A DNA stretch of 64,000 nt from Myroides oncorhynchi (GTDB taxonomy: Bacteria; Bacteroidota; Bacteroidia; Flavobacteriales; Flavobacteriaceae): assembly GCF_020905415.1 (NCBI RefSeq), contig NZ_JAJJMP010000001.1, forward strand, positions 2,491,501 through 2,555,500, written 5' to 3'. Shown here piece by piece: positions 28,559 to 36,993 of the stretch (its first letter is position 1; every line of letters begins with the position of its first letter). The notes below the pieces were generated by a model. That model was given only the letters and a program-made list of their open reading frames with translations. It had not been told where the DNA came from and did no database searches. Position numbers and translations under genes: made by a program.

Positions 28559-29479
28559 TTATACCTTCACCTTAGTCGGCAGTTGACCATAGTATTTCTT
28601 AAAGGCAGAAGAGAAGTGGTGACTGTGCTTATAGCCTACATATTCTGCTATTTCGTAGATGTTATATTCATTAGATTGGATCATCTCAAGTGCTCGCTGC
28701 ATTCGAAGATCGTGGATGTACTTAAAGGTTGTTGTTCCGAAGAGTGTTTTGAATCCTTTCTTTAACTTGGTTTGATTGATTCCTACTCTTAATGCCAATT
28801 CTTGGATGGTAAAGTCTTTGTTATAATTCTCTGTGATATACTTCTTAATGTCGTGAAGTGCTTGTTCATCTTTTTTATGCAAAGGTATTTCCTTATGCGT
28901 GTTGGTATAACACCAATTTGTATAATGTAATAGATGTGCTTCTGCCACTTTATTGTTTAGGTAATGTTCTGCTAGTTTACCTTGGTAAGGATTAGATACT
29001 AATTGTTGTAATACTTGGATTGTGTTCAAGTTTAAATCAAACATTAGTTTAGGAGAGTTGATACCTAATAACTCTTCTAAATATGCCTTTTCTTCTTCAA
29101 ATAAATTTGTGATAAAGCTCTTGTTGACAGCGATCTCTAAGAATTCCCCTTTGTTGTCTTTATCCGTTTTCATAATGTGCTCATAAGGCACAGCTTGCTC
29201 TTGAAACAATAGTCCCCCTTGCTCGTGTATATTTAGATTATCGTGGTTAAGGGTAAGACTACTTCCTTGAATACAGTTGCAAGTCAAGATGGATTCTTTT
29301 GTGGGTAAGACAGCGTGATAGAAGTCTTGTTCTGCTGTGTAAATACCGTGTTTAATACTCACAATAGACGTTTCTATAGTCGTTATATCCATAGTATAAT
29401 GAGAACCATTGATATGGTAGTTCTGACTATTTATGTTCTTCTGAGTGTCTGTATGTAACATCCTAAATATATTTGACAT
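28559..29479 (-). CDS. AraC-family regulator, probably of the adjacent uptake genes
   Basis: 306 residues. The C-terminal 100 residues hold two helix-turn-helix motifs: FTIQELALRVGINQTKLKKG, and IYEIAEYVGYKHSHHFSSAF followed by KKYYGQLPTKVK. The N-terminal 200 residues are a sensing domain resembling PchR-type siderophore regulators (SSLTLNHDNLNIHEQGG). It is divergent from a TonB siderophore-type receptor, 182 bases away, so control of that operon in response to its ligand is likely. Start uncertain: a TAnnTTTG-like box (29489–29482) lies immediately before this ATG, so codon 7 or codon 30 could be the true start. Confidence 0.87.
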   Translation of the reverse strand: MSNIFRMLHTDTQKNINSQNYHINGSHYTMDITTIETSIVSIKHGIYTAEQDFYHAVLPTKESILTCNCIQGSSLTLNHDNLNIHEQGGLLFQEQAVPYEHIMKTDKDNKGEFLEIAVNKSFITNLFEEEKAYLEELLGINSPKLMFDLNLNTIQVLQQLVSNPYQGKLAEHYLNNKVAEAHLLHYTNWCYTNTHKEIPLHKKDEQALHDIKKYITENYNKDFTIQELALRVGINQTKLKKGFKTLFGTTTFKYIHDLRMQRALEMIQSNEYNIYEIAEYVGYKHSHHFSSAFKKYYGQLPTKVKV

Positions 29480-29501
29480 TGCAAAAGTAAGTATTTATAT
29501 T

Positions 29502-29513
29502 GGTTTTAAATAA
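29502..29513. promoter_or_regulatory. Possible operator half near the AraC gene start
   Basis: GGTTTTAAATAA lies 23 bases upstream of the regulator's start codon and closely matches GGATTTAAATAA, which is the right arm of the inverted repeat next to the receptor gene. It could bind the same regulator. Confidence 0.3.
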
Positions 29514-29621
29514 GTTGCTATTAAAATGATTTGTAGTTAGTTGTAATACTTCTTTTGACGTTGTTTTGTGACCTTATAGCGTTATATCTAACAAGGTTGA
29601 ATATAGGACTTTTGCGATTAG

Positions 29622-29644
29622 TTATTTAAAATGGATTTAAATAA
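29622..29644. promoter_or_regulatory. Inverted-repeat operator candidate before the TonB receptor
   Basis: TTATTTAAA – 5 bases – TTTAAATAA is a perfect 9-bp inverted repeat ending 17 bases before the receptor start codon. In AT-rich DNA such repeats arise by chance, but the position and the similar site at 29502 support a regulatory role. Confidence 0.4.
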
Positions 29645-29661
29645 TATAAACACATATAGTC

Positions 29662-31827
29662 ATGAATAAACATATAACCAGTCTGTCATTACTGTTGAGT
29701 CTTTGTAATCACGGGTTATTGGCACAGGAAGTAAAAGATAGCTTAACAGTGCCATCTCAGCAGTTAGAAAATGTAATAATCACTTTAGAGAAGAGCTCAT
29801 TTGTAAAAACGAAGACATCAGAGTCTTTACGACTAAGTCAGGCGATAGAGAATGTACCACAAAATATTCAAGTTATTTCAAACGAATTAATAGAAGCACG
29901 CCAAATTACTACGTTAACTGATGGCGTTACTCGTAATGTCAGTGGTGCAGTGCGATTAGAAGAATGGGGAGATGTCTATGTTCGTATTAATATGCGTGGC
30001 TCAAGAGCGAGTGCGTTTAGAAATGGAATGAATGTATCTTCTACTTATGGCCCGATGGCAGAAGATATGAGTTTTGTAGATCATATAGAGTTTGTGAAAG
30101 GGCCTGCAGGCTTTATGATGTCTAATGGTGAACCGTCTGGGATTTATAATGTGGTCATTAAAAAGCCTACGATGAATACAAAGCAAAAAGTAGAGCTAAG
30201 CTATGGTAGCTTTGATTATATGCGTGCAAGTGCTGATGTGGAGGGAAATCTAACTCCTGCTAGTGATAAAGTATTCTATCGTATTAACGTAATGGGGAGT
30301 AGTAAGAATGGGTATAGAGACTTTCAGTTTAATAAGCGTATAGCCTTTGCTCCTTCATTTTTATTCAAACTGAGTGACAAGACTACGCTAACTACAGAGT
30401 ATGTCTATCAACGATTAAAACTGTCAGACTTCGGAGCTGATTATCTATTCTCTAAGGAGGGATTCGCTACACTACCTCGCAAGCGTACTTTTGGAGATCC
30501 AGGGTTTGAGCCATCAGTGATGAATGACCACAGTTTTAATACACATCTAAAAACACAGTTAGATGATCAGTGGACGTTAAATGCACAGTTGGGCTACTTT
30601 AAGTTTAACCAAGAGGGGCAGTATATGTGGGTGACACATATCGATGATAAAGGAGACTTCGTGAGAACAAGTAATCTGTGGGATGCTGAGAATACAGCTA
30701 CTGTAGGTCAGGTATTCGTTAATGGGGATGTAGAGACAGGGGTGATTAAGCACAAGTTATTAGGAGGAATAGATATGGGGCATAAGCGCTATATGGTGGA
30801 TTGGAGTCAGAAGTTTGATTATGATGACATCGGTACATTTAATATTTACAATAATGATTATCAAAAGCCAATACACGGTTATCCTCAGTTTGATAGAAGT
30901 AAACCGTTAACACAGCGTGTAGCAGAGTATGGCATAGGGCAGGCTGATGTAGGACAAAGCTATACAGGAGTGTATGTACAAGATGAAATGGCATTCTTCG
31001 AGGAGAAGTTGTTTGTAACAATAGCAGGGCGTTATACCACTGTAAAAGAGAATGGAAATAGGGATAATAGAAATAACAGCAAGTTTACACCTCGCTTAGG
31101 TGTGAGTTATAAGCTGGGATATCATACGAATCTATACGGACTGTATGATCAGACATTCGTACCTCAAACGGGAATCAAGAAAGATGGCTCGTCGGTAACA
31201 CCCTTGACAGGACATAATATAGAGTTTGGGGTGAAGAATAATTTGTTTAATAAACGACTGCAATCAACAGTTTCACTTTATAGCATTACTAAGAACAATC
31301 ATTTATCTAATGACCCTGGTAATTCGCCAGGAGAGAGTTATGTACTACAATTAGGGCAAACAAGAACACAAGGAATAGAAGTAGATATTACAGGTAGAAT
31401 AATTAAGGGATTAAATGTCAATGTGAATTACGCTTATACAGATTCTGAAGTAACTAAAGCTACTAAAGGAACTGAGAAAGGTACTAAAGTAAGTGGATAT
31501 GCTAAGCATATCGCTAATGCGTGGGTAGATTACACCATAGAAGAGGGAGCACTTAAGAACTTGTCATTTATGGGAGGGATTACCTTTATGGGAGACCGTC
31601 AGACTTGGGCATTCGGTGGAGGTGGAGGAGATCCATTACCTGATTACACTCGTGTAGATGTAGGTGCAAGCTGGAAAAAGGACGACTTGAAAGTATCGTT
31701 ATTAGTGAATAATCTATTCGATAGATATTTATATAATGGAGCCTATTACAACTCAAGAGGAGGGTTCTACTACTGGAGACCTGAGGATCCTATTAACTTA
31801 AAACTAAGTTTGAGCTATAACTTCTAA
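29662..31827 (+). CDS. TonB-dependent siderophore-type outer-membrane receptor
   Basis: 721 residues. Signal peptide MNKHITSLSLLLSLCNHGLLA, then the plug domain (IENVPQNIQVISNELIEARQ, IRMRGSR-like INMRGSRASAFRNGM, VEFVKGPAGFMMSNGEPSG-like block) and a 22-strand type barrel ending in LKLSLSYNF with terminal Phe. The plug GPAG...GEPSGIYN is the hallmark of ferric-siderophore receptors (FhuA/FpvA group). It lacks the carboxypeptidase-like N-terminal extension of SusC proteins. It starts an operon with an ABC importer 2 bases downstream. The ligand, siderophore, haem or cobalamin, is inferred and not resolved. Confidence 0.93.
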   Translation: MNKHITSLSLLLSLCNHGLLAQEVKDSLTVPSQQLENVIITLEKSSFVKTKTSESLRLSQAIENVPQNIQVISNELIEARQITTLTDGVTRNVSGAVRLEEWGDVYVRINMRGSRASAFRNGMNVSSTYGPMAEDMSFVDHIEFVKGPAGFMMSNGEPSGIYNVVIKKPTMNTKQKVELSYGSFDYMRASADVEGNLTPASDKVFYRINVMGSSKNGYRDFQFNKRIAFAPSFLFKLSDKTTLTTEYVYQRLKLSDFGADYLFSKEGFATLPRKRTFGDPGFEPSVMNDHSFNTHLKTQLDDQWTLNAQLGYFKFNQEGQYMWVTHIDDKGDFVRTSNLWDAENTATVGQVFVNGDVETGVIKHKLLGGIDMGHKRYMVDWSQKFDYDDIGTFNIYNNDYQKPIHGYPQFDRSKPLTQRVAEYGIGQADVGQSYTGVYVQDEMAFFEEKLFVTIAGRYTTVKENGNRDNRNNSKFTPRLGVSYKLGYHTNLYGLYDQTFVPQTGIKKDGSSVTPLTGHNIEFGVKNNLFNKRLQSTVSLYSITKNNHLSNDPGNSPGESYVLQLGQTRTQGIEVDITGRIIKGLNVNVNYAYTDSEVTKATKGTEKGTKVSGYAKHIANAWVDYTIEEGALKNLSFMGGITFMGDRQTWAFGGGGGDPLPDYTRVDVGASWKKDDLKVSLLVNNLFDRYLYNGAYYNSRGGFYYWRPEDPINLKLSLSYNF

Positions 31828-31829
31828 GG

Positions 31830-32732
31830 ATGAGATTAATGAAGATAAAGCGAATAATTACAATAGGCTGTTTGTTGCTATTCTGTCAAGGAATGTTTAG
31901 TCAATCCAATGATAGAATAGTAATATTCGGTCAGCAGGCTATGGAGATGGTCAAGCACTTCGGCGGTAAGGAGAAAGTAGTAGGCGTGGGGTATCTCGAT
32001 AAGAAAGTGAAGAAAGGAGAATATACGGATTGGCCTATCCTTACTTCATTATGGCCATCTGTAGAATCTATCATTGTCACAAGACCAAGCCATCTGTTCG
32101 GTATGGAATCTGCTTTTAAGGCGAAGCGAAGTGGTAGTCAGGAGTTCTGGGAGAAGAAAGGTGTTGAGATAACCTCTGTTTTTGACTTTAATGAAGCCCG
32201 TACCTTAGAAGTATTCTATAAAGACTTGCGCACTTTTAGTACCGTATTTAATAAACAGAAAGAAGTAGAACAATTCATTAAAGAGGAGAATGATAAACTT
32301 AAAAAACTAAAAGACAAATTACCCATAACAAAAGGCAGTAAGCCTAAAAAGGTATTGTTTTTAGCCAATGTGCGCTCAAGTGATATTTACTACTGCTACA
32401 CACAAGACAAATGTTTAGTAGGGGCTATGTTAGCAGACTTTAATGTAGAGTTTCTAACAAGTACCAATATGGTTATTCCCGTATCTATAGAGTATATGGT
32501 AAGCCTAAATCCTGATTATATTATCCTGTCAAGCTTTCAAGCGAATAGTCTATCTGACTTATTAAAATACTTTAAAGAACACAAAGTTTTAAAGCGGTTA
32601 GATGCAGTACAGCATAACCGCATTATGACAGTAGATTATTCTAATGCAGTAAGTGGCGGTTTAGAGTTTGTCTCGCTATATGAACAATTAGTCTCTTTTT
32701 TTTATCCCTTAATAAAGTATGAAACAAAATAA
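31830..32732 (+). CDS. ABC importer substrate-binding protein (BtuF/FhuD-type)
   Basis: 300 residues with a signal peptide (KIKRIITIGCLLLFCQGMFSQ). The cysteine there is not in a clean lipobox, so soluble periplasmic location is likelier than a lipoprotein. The class III binding-protein fold is suggested by the long central helix region (EQFIKEENDKLKKLKDKL), RIVIFGQQAMEMVKHFGGKE at the start and SLNPDYIILSS in the second lobe. It has two possible starts (31830, or codon 4). It begins 2 bases after the receptor stop and overlaps the permease gene by 14 bases, so translation is coupled. Confidence 0.88.
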   Translation: MRLMKIKRIITIGCLLLFCQGMFSQSNDRIVIFGQQAMEMVKHFGGKEKVVGVGYLDKKVKKGEYTDWPILTSLWPSVESIIVTRPSHLFGMESAFKAKRSGSQEFWEKKGVEITSVFDFNEARTLEVFYKDLRTFSTVFNKQKEVEQFIKEENDKLKKLKDKLPITKGSKPKKVLFLANVRSSDIYYCYTQDKCLVGAMLADFNVEFLTSTNMVIPVSIEYMVSLNPDYIILSSFQANSLSDLLKYFKEHKVLKRLDAVQHNRIMTVDYSNAVSGGLEFVSLYEQLVSFFYPLIKYETK

Positions 32733-33768
32733 ACACAAGTATTATTACTTGGTAGCCTTAGTTGTTATAGTAGTCTTTATGGCTATATGGGCTATGGTAT
32801 CCGGTCAAATCCCCATTACATTAAACGATTTGCAACATATATTAAATGCTGATGATACAGCAGTGCTGTATTCAGAAGGAGACATTCGGCTAAGTATTAT
32901 AGAAGAAGTATTATTAACAATGCGTATGCCTCGAGTAGTCATGGCTATAGGGGTAGGAGCATCTTTAGCTATCTGTGGTGCCGTCATGCAGTCTACTGTA
33001 CAGAATCCATTAGCTGATCCTTTCTTATTAGGGATATCATCAGGAGCATCACTAGGAGCTACAATTGCGATAGTCTTAGGTATCGGTGTAGGTGGAACAG
33101 TATTAAGTGAACTGGGAATACCTGTGATAGCTTTTATCGGAGCGAGTGGGGCTACGTTCTTTATCTTTATGTTGAGCTTAAAGAATAGTAGAGTATCTAC
33201 ACTCTATTTGATATTAGCAGGAACAGTGATTAATGCATTCTGTGGAGCGCTGTCTAACGCCTTGGTCTATGTAGCAGAGGATAGTGAGAAGGTGAGAGCA
33301 GTGGCGTTCTGGAGTATGGGTAGCTTGGCACAAGTGAGTTGGACACAGGTAAGTATTGTATTTATGGTCTTGATTTTGGTGTTGGGATATTTCCTGTTAC
33401 ACGCAAAAGAATTAGATGCTATGATGATGGGAAATGAATCTGCTGTTACTTTGGGGATTAACCCTAATGTACAGCGTGTAGTGATGATCCTATTAGTGAC
33501 TGTGCTTACTAGTTTAGTGGTTTCATTCTGTGGAGTCATTGGTTTTGTTGGATTAACTATACCCCATATCGTTAGAAGTTTAGTAGGGAGTAAGCACTAT
33601 TGGACGTTGTTATTTAGTGCAGTGATAGGAGCGTTTTTCTTAGTAGCAGCAGATTGGTTATCACGAGTTTTGATTGCGCAGAGTGAAGTAGCTATCGGTA
33701 TCGTAACTGCTTTAATAGGATGTCCGCTGTTTGCTATCATATTATTAACCAATAAGAAAAGGATATAA
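32719..33768 (+). CDS. FecCD/BtuC-family ABC permease
   Basis: 349 residues with about nine or ten membrane helices. Family blocks are present: MRMPRVVMAIGVGASLAICGAVMQ, NPLADPFLLGISSGASLGA, TLGINPNVQRV and CGVIGFVGLTIPHIVRSLVG. The last contains the cytoplasmic coupling region. ATP-driven import of iron-siderophore, haem or vitamin B12 across the inner membrane. It overlaps both neighbours (14 bases upstream, 1 base downstream). Confidence 0.94.
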   Translation: MKQNKHKYYYLVALVVIVVFMAIWAMVSGQIPITLNDLQHILNADDTAVLYSEGDIRLSIIEEVLLTMRMPRVVMAIGVGASLAICGAVMQSTVQNPLADPFLLGISSGASLGATIAIVLGIGVGGTVLSELGIPVIAFIGASGATFFIFMLSLKNSRVSTLYLILAGTVINAFCGALSNALVYVAEDSEKVRAVAFWSMGSLAQVSWTQVSIVFMVLILVLGYFLLHAKELDAMMMGNESAVTLGINPNVQRVVMILLVTVLTSLVVSFCGVIGFVGLTIPHIVRSLVGSKHYWTLLFSAVIGAFFLVAADWLSRVLIAQSEVAIGIVTALIGCPLFAIILLTNKKRI

Positions 33769-34532
33769 TGAGCGAGGTATTATTAGATGTACAGGGAGTT
33801 TCTTTTAGTTATCCTACACGAGAAATATTGAATGATGTAAGTATACAGGTGAAGGCAGGGCAGTTCGTAGGTATTGTAGGTAGTAATGGATGTGGTAAGT
33901 CTACCTTGTTAAAGATAATCTATAGCGTATTAAAGACAAAACACGGTACAGTACGGTATAAAGCAGAGGACATAAAGCGCTTTAGCTTAAAAGAGATGGC
34001 CAGAAAGATAGCAGTAGTGGGACAGTTTAACGATATCACTTTTGACAGCACAGTATTAGATGTCGTGCTAATGGGAAGAATACCATTCAAATCAAGATGG
34101 CAGGCTTTTGATGAAGAAGATTATCAATTTGCCTTATCAAGTTTAGAGAAGGTAGATATGTTAGCTTATCAGGATCTCTCTCTATCTACACTATCAGGAG
34201 GTGAGAAGCAACGTATTTTTCTGGCAAGAGCATTGGCACAACAGCCGGAACTTATCATCTTAGATGAACCGACTAATCACTTGGATATTCGCTTTCAGTT
34301 AGAAATACTAAGAATAGTAAAGGATTTAAATATTGGTGTATTGGCAACGATGCATGACCTGTCGCTAATGGCTAACTTCTGTGAGTATATCTACGCGTTA
34401 AAAAACACAAAAGTACACAGTATGGGGAGACCAATAGATTTATTGACACCTGAGAATATTCAGACTGTCTTTGGTGTTCGCTGTAAAGTGATACACGGGG
34501 AGGACAATGAGTTGTTCTTTAGCTATCAGTAA
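33768..34532 (+). CDS. ABC importer ATP-binding protein
   Basis: 254 residues. Walker A is GSNGCGKST (38–46), the Q-loop region is VVGQFND, the signature is LSGGEKQRIFLARAL, Walker B is LIILDEPTNHLD, and the switch histidine is in TMHDLS. This is the FecE/BtuD subfamily. The start ATG shares its A with the permease stop (TAATG), which indicates translational coupling. With the two preceding genes and the outer-membrane receptor it makes a complete uptake path. Confidence 0.95.
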   Translation: MSEVLLDVQGVSFSYPTREILNDVSIQVKAGQFVGIVGSNGCGKSTLLKIIYSVLKTKHGTVRYKAEDIKRFSLKEMARKIAVVGQFNDITFDSTVLDVVLMGRIPFKSRWQAFDEEDYQFALSSLEKVDMLAYQDLSLSTLSGGEKQRIFLARALAQQPELIILDEPTNHLDIRFQLEILRIVKDLNIGVLATMHDLSLMANFCEYIYALKNTKVHSMGRPIDLLTPENIQTVFGVRCKVIHGEDNELFFSYQ

Positions 34533-34679
34533 GTGTTCTTAAGCTAATGCTAAATAACTTTTTGGGTTGTTTATAGTTCTATATGCGTTATGAGTTAGGA
34601 ACGATTCTTTAAGAATTTTGTAGTGTAATAATAAGCTTAGTTGAGGTAAAACTTAGGTTAAGCTTTTAAAATGTGTTTT

Positions 34680-36053
34680 ATGATTTTTAAAGATAAATGG
34701 TTTATACTATTCATTCTGTTAGTAGCCACTATACTTTCTCCCTTAGATTTTTATATTGTGAATTTGGCATTGCCATCTATACAACATTCACTGAAGTCAA
34801 GTAACAGTGAGTTACAAATGATAGTTTCGTTTTATACTTGTGCTTATGCAGTGTTTCAAATATCAGGAGGTCGCTTCGGTGATATCTATGGAAGGAGAAA
34901 GATATTTATAATCGGTTTAGTGGGGTTTATTAGTTCCTCAGTCTTATGTGGAATATCGCAAACACCCACTGTTATGATAGCTGGGCGAGTGATGCAAGGC
35001 GTGTCAGGAGCAGTAATGATTCCTCAGGTATTGGCGATATTACATACACTCTTTGATGAAAGAGAGAAACGTCTGGTAATGGCGTTGTATAGTTTTACTT
35101 TTGGGATAGCCGCTGCATTAGGACAATATCTTGGAGCTGTGTTAATAGAGTGGAATGTGTTTAACTTAGGTTGGCGAGTGATATTCTTGGTTAACTTGCC
35201 TGTTGGGGTATTTGCATTGGTAATGGCAATTATAGCCTTGCCAAAACAAGAGAGCAAGTCAATGGAAAAAGTTGATTATAGAGGAACTGCTTTATTAAGT
35301 TTAGGGTTAATGAGTTTTATTTATCCTTTGACCAAGATAGTAGAGAAGGGAATAGATATACAGACTGTTGTATTTTTAGTGACGTCGGTTGTGTTTTTGT
35401 ACTTGTTCGTTAAGGTACAGAATAAGCGAAAACTAGAGGACAAGAGTATCTTGGTAGACTTTGCTATCTTTAAGTTTAAGAATCTAAAGTTGGGAGTAAT
35501 CACAAGTTTTCTTTATTATGCAAGCGGAGTGTTTTACTTGGTTCTCGGTATTTATTTGCAAGAAGAATTACATTGGACCAGTATGGAAGCGGGCAAAGCT
35601 ATTATTCCGTTTGGTATAGGCTTTATTATTATGTCGCTTAGTTCATCCCTTATCAGTAAATTTTTAAAACAAACCATACTATCTGTAGGGTTAGTTACTT
35701 ATGGAGTAGGTTTTCTCTTATTATTAGGAACGTTATATAACTATCATCCACTGCTATTTAAACTTGACTTATTCGTTATCGGGAGTGGTATGGGACTGAC
35801 ATTAGCTTCTGTAGTGAGATTGAGTTTAAGTAATATACCTATTCAGTTTGCAGGATTAGCTTCAGGTGTTGTCAATTGCGGTTTGCAGATAGGTTCAGCA
35901 TTTGGAGTAGCAGCTATAGGGAGCGTATTCTTTGGCGTAGCAAATAGAATAGATTATACATCTGCTTTTGCAATCGTTTTAGTCTTAATTAGTGTATTGT
36001 TGTTTATAGGATTACTCTTGAGTATTCGATTAGTGAAGGTATTGAAAGAGTAA
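34680..36053 (+). CDS. MFS drug/proton antiporter, DHA2-like
   Basis: About 457 residues with 12–14 membrane helices. LSPLDFYIVNLALPSIQHSL is motif D1 of the DHA2 (EmrB/QacA) group. GRFGDIYGRRKIFIIG is motif A and SGAVMIPQVLAI resembles motif C. Start chosen at 34680 (MIFKDKWF); an ATG three codons upstream is possible. It lies 150 bases after the ABC ATPase on the same strand with no terminator. Export of a siderophore or a toxic ligand is a reasonable inference, but a general drug efflux role is equally possible. Confidence 0.87.
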   Translation: MIFKDKWFILFILLVATILSPLDFYIVNLALPSIQHSLKSSNSELQMIVSFYTCAYAVFQISGGRFGDIYGRRKIFIIGLVGFISSSVLCGISQTPTVMIAGRVMQGVSGAVMIPQVLAILHTLFDEREKRLVMALYSFTFGIAAALGQYLGAVLIEWNVFNLGWRVIFLVNLPVGVFALVMAIIALPKQESKSMEKVDYRGTALLSLGLMSFIYPLTKIVEKGIDIQTVVFLVTSVVFLYLFVKVQNKRKLEDKSILVDFAIFKFKNLKLGVITSFLYYASGVFYLVLGIYLQEELHWTSMEAGKAIIPFGIGFIIMSLSSSLISKFLKQTILSVGLVTYGVGFLLLLGTLYNYHPLLFKLDLFVIGSGMGLTLASVVRLSLSNIPIQFAGLASGVVNCGLQIGSAFGVAAIGSVFFGVANRIDYTSAFAIVLVLISVLLFIGLLLSIRLVKVLKE

Positions 36054-36103
36054 ATAAAAAGCCAATATTCCAATAGAGATTGATAAGTTCAACATTGACA
36101 GTT

Positions 36104-36261
36104 TTAACCCAAAATCAGCGTTAGCCAAATACTACAAAGTACTTCTACTTCATAGCTCTTTCATTAGCTCCTCAACCATGCTATAGTATGTTTTTGACAC
36201 TAATTTAGACCTATTTTGTATAATTACTTTTCGTTTATTTGCCTATCACTTATTCTGGGTT
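36104..36261 (-). repeat. Dispersed intergenic repeat, copy 2 (inverted)
   Basis: The reverse complement aligns with 7213–7372: ACCCAGAATAAGTGATAG, then GAGCTAATGAAAGAGCTATG, then TTTGTAGTATTTGGCTAACG in the same order and nearly the same spacing. I estimate roughly 80–85% identity by eye. In this copy the central self-complementary segment (TTAGCTCTAAAA in copy 1) has diverged. Confidence 0.7.
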
Positions 36262-36481
36262 TAATCGCATTGTTTTGTGATTGCTTAATTATCTGGATGA
36301 TGTCTGTAAAAAGATGTTCCATTATTGTGCTTAATTAGTTGTATAAGCACAAGTTAGGTTTTTTAGATAAGGTGGTAATATTAAATAATTGTAATGTTTG
36401 AAAAGTGAAGGAAATAATTGATTACTAAAAATAGCTAATCTTCATGATATATAAATAACTTGTTGTTATTTAGTTAGTTAT

Positions 36482-36508
36482 AATTGTGTCCTCAGTGAGG
36501 ACACAATT
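36482..36508. repeat. 13-bp perfect hairpin downstream of a GNAT gene
   Basis: AATTGTGTCCTCA and TGAGGACACAATT with a single-base centre. It lies 20 bases past the stop of the minus-strand GNAT gene, where a terminator is expected, but no T-run follows on either strand. Confidence 0.6.
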
Positions 36509-36528
36509 GCACTTGTAATGCGAATGCA

Positions 36529-36993
36529 CTATATCTTATACCTCATAACAGTATGCACAGGTTCAAAATGTTCTTTGATATATAAGTCATAAGCACGAGG
36601 ATTTTCTTTAACGACATAGAGTTCTATATAATCTACCTTTTTACTTTTAGCCCATTGTTTAACCGCATCGATTAATTGTTTACCTACACCTTTACTACGA
36701 TATTCTGGTTCCACATAAATATCAGCAAAGTTGAGGTATCTATGTTGTACAAAGCATTCATACGGTAGCGTATGCTCTATAAATAAAGCTACCATTCCTA
36801 TTATTTTGTTGTTATCTATAGCTAATAAAAAGTCATTTTCGTTAGATTCAATCATTTCTTGTAAGAAAGAGAGATCTATGAAGTCAGTTTTGTAGTAATA
36901 GGGTTGATGCTCTTGCATTACATCTAATTGCATTTTATAGAGCAATTGTACTTGTAATATATCTCCTGTTGTTGCTGGTTGTATCTGTATCAT
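36529..36993 (-). CDS. GNAT-family N-acetyltransferase
   Basis: 154 residues. Acetyl-CoA loop R99-S-K-G-V-G in VEPEYRSKGVGKQLID, then YIELYVVKENPRAYDLYIKEHF. The start ATG overlaps the stop of the upstream WG/Sel1 gene (TAATG), so the two are translationally coupled. Related to the GNAT at 27988–28470 along its full length. Substrate unknown. Confidence 0.88.
   Translation of the reverse strand: MIQIQPATTGDILQVQLLYKMQLDVMQEHQPYYYKTDFIDLSFLQEMIESNENDFLLAIDNNKIIGMVALFIEHTLPYECFVQHRYLNFADIYVEPEYRSKGVGKQLIDAVKQWAKSKKVDYIELYVVKENPRAYDLYIKEHFEPVHTVMRYKI

Larger units (their letters stand above)
36054..36528. other. Intergenic region with repeat copy and hairpin
   Basis: Between the convergent MFS and GNAT genes. 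It holds the inverted copy of the dispersed repeat (36104–36261) and a perfect hairpin (36482–36508). No open frame of note. Confidence 0.55.

Noticed and set aside
29662..34532. Uptake locus assigned specifically to haem or vitamin B12
   Set aside because: The binding protein and permease families are shared by siderophore, haem and cobalamin systems. The receptor plug favours siderophores, but no ligand-specific residues could be read.
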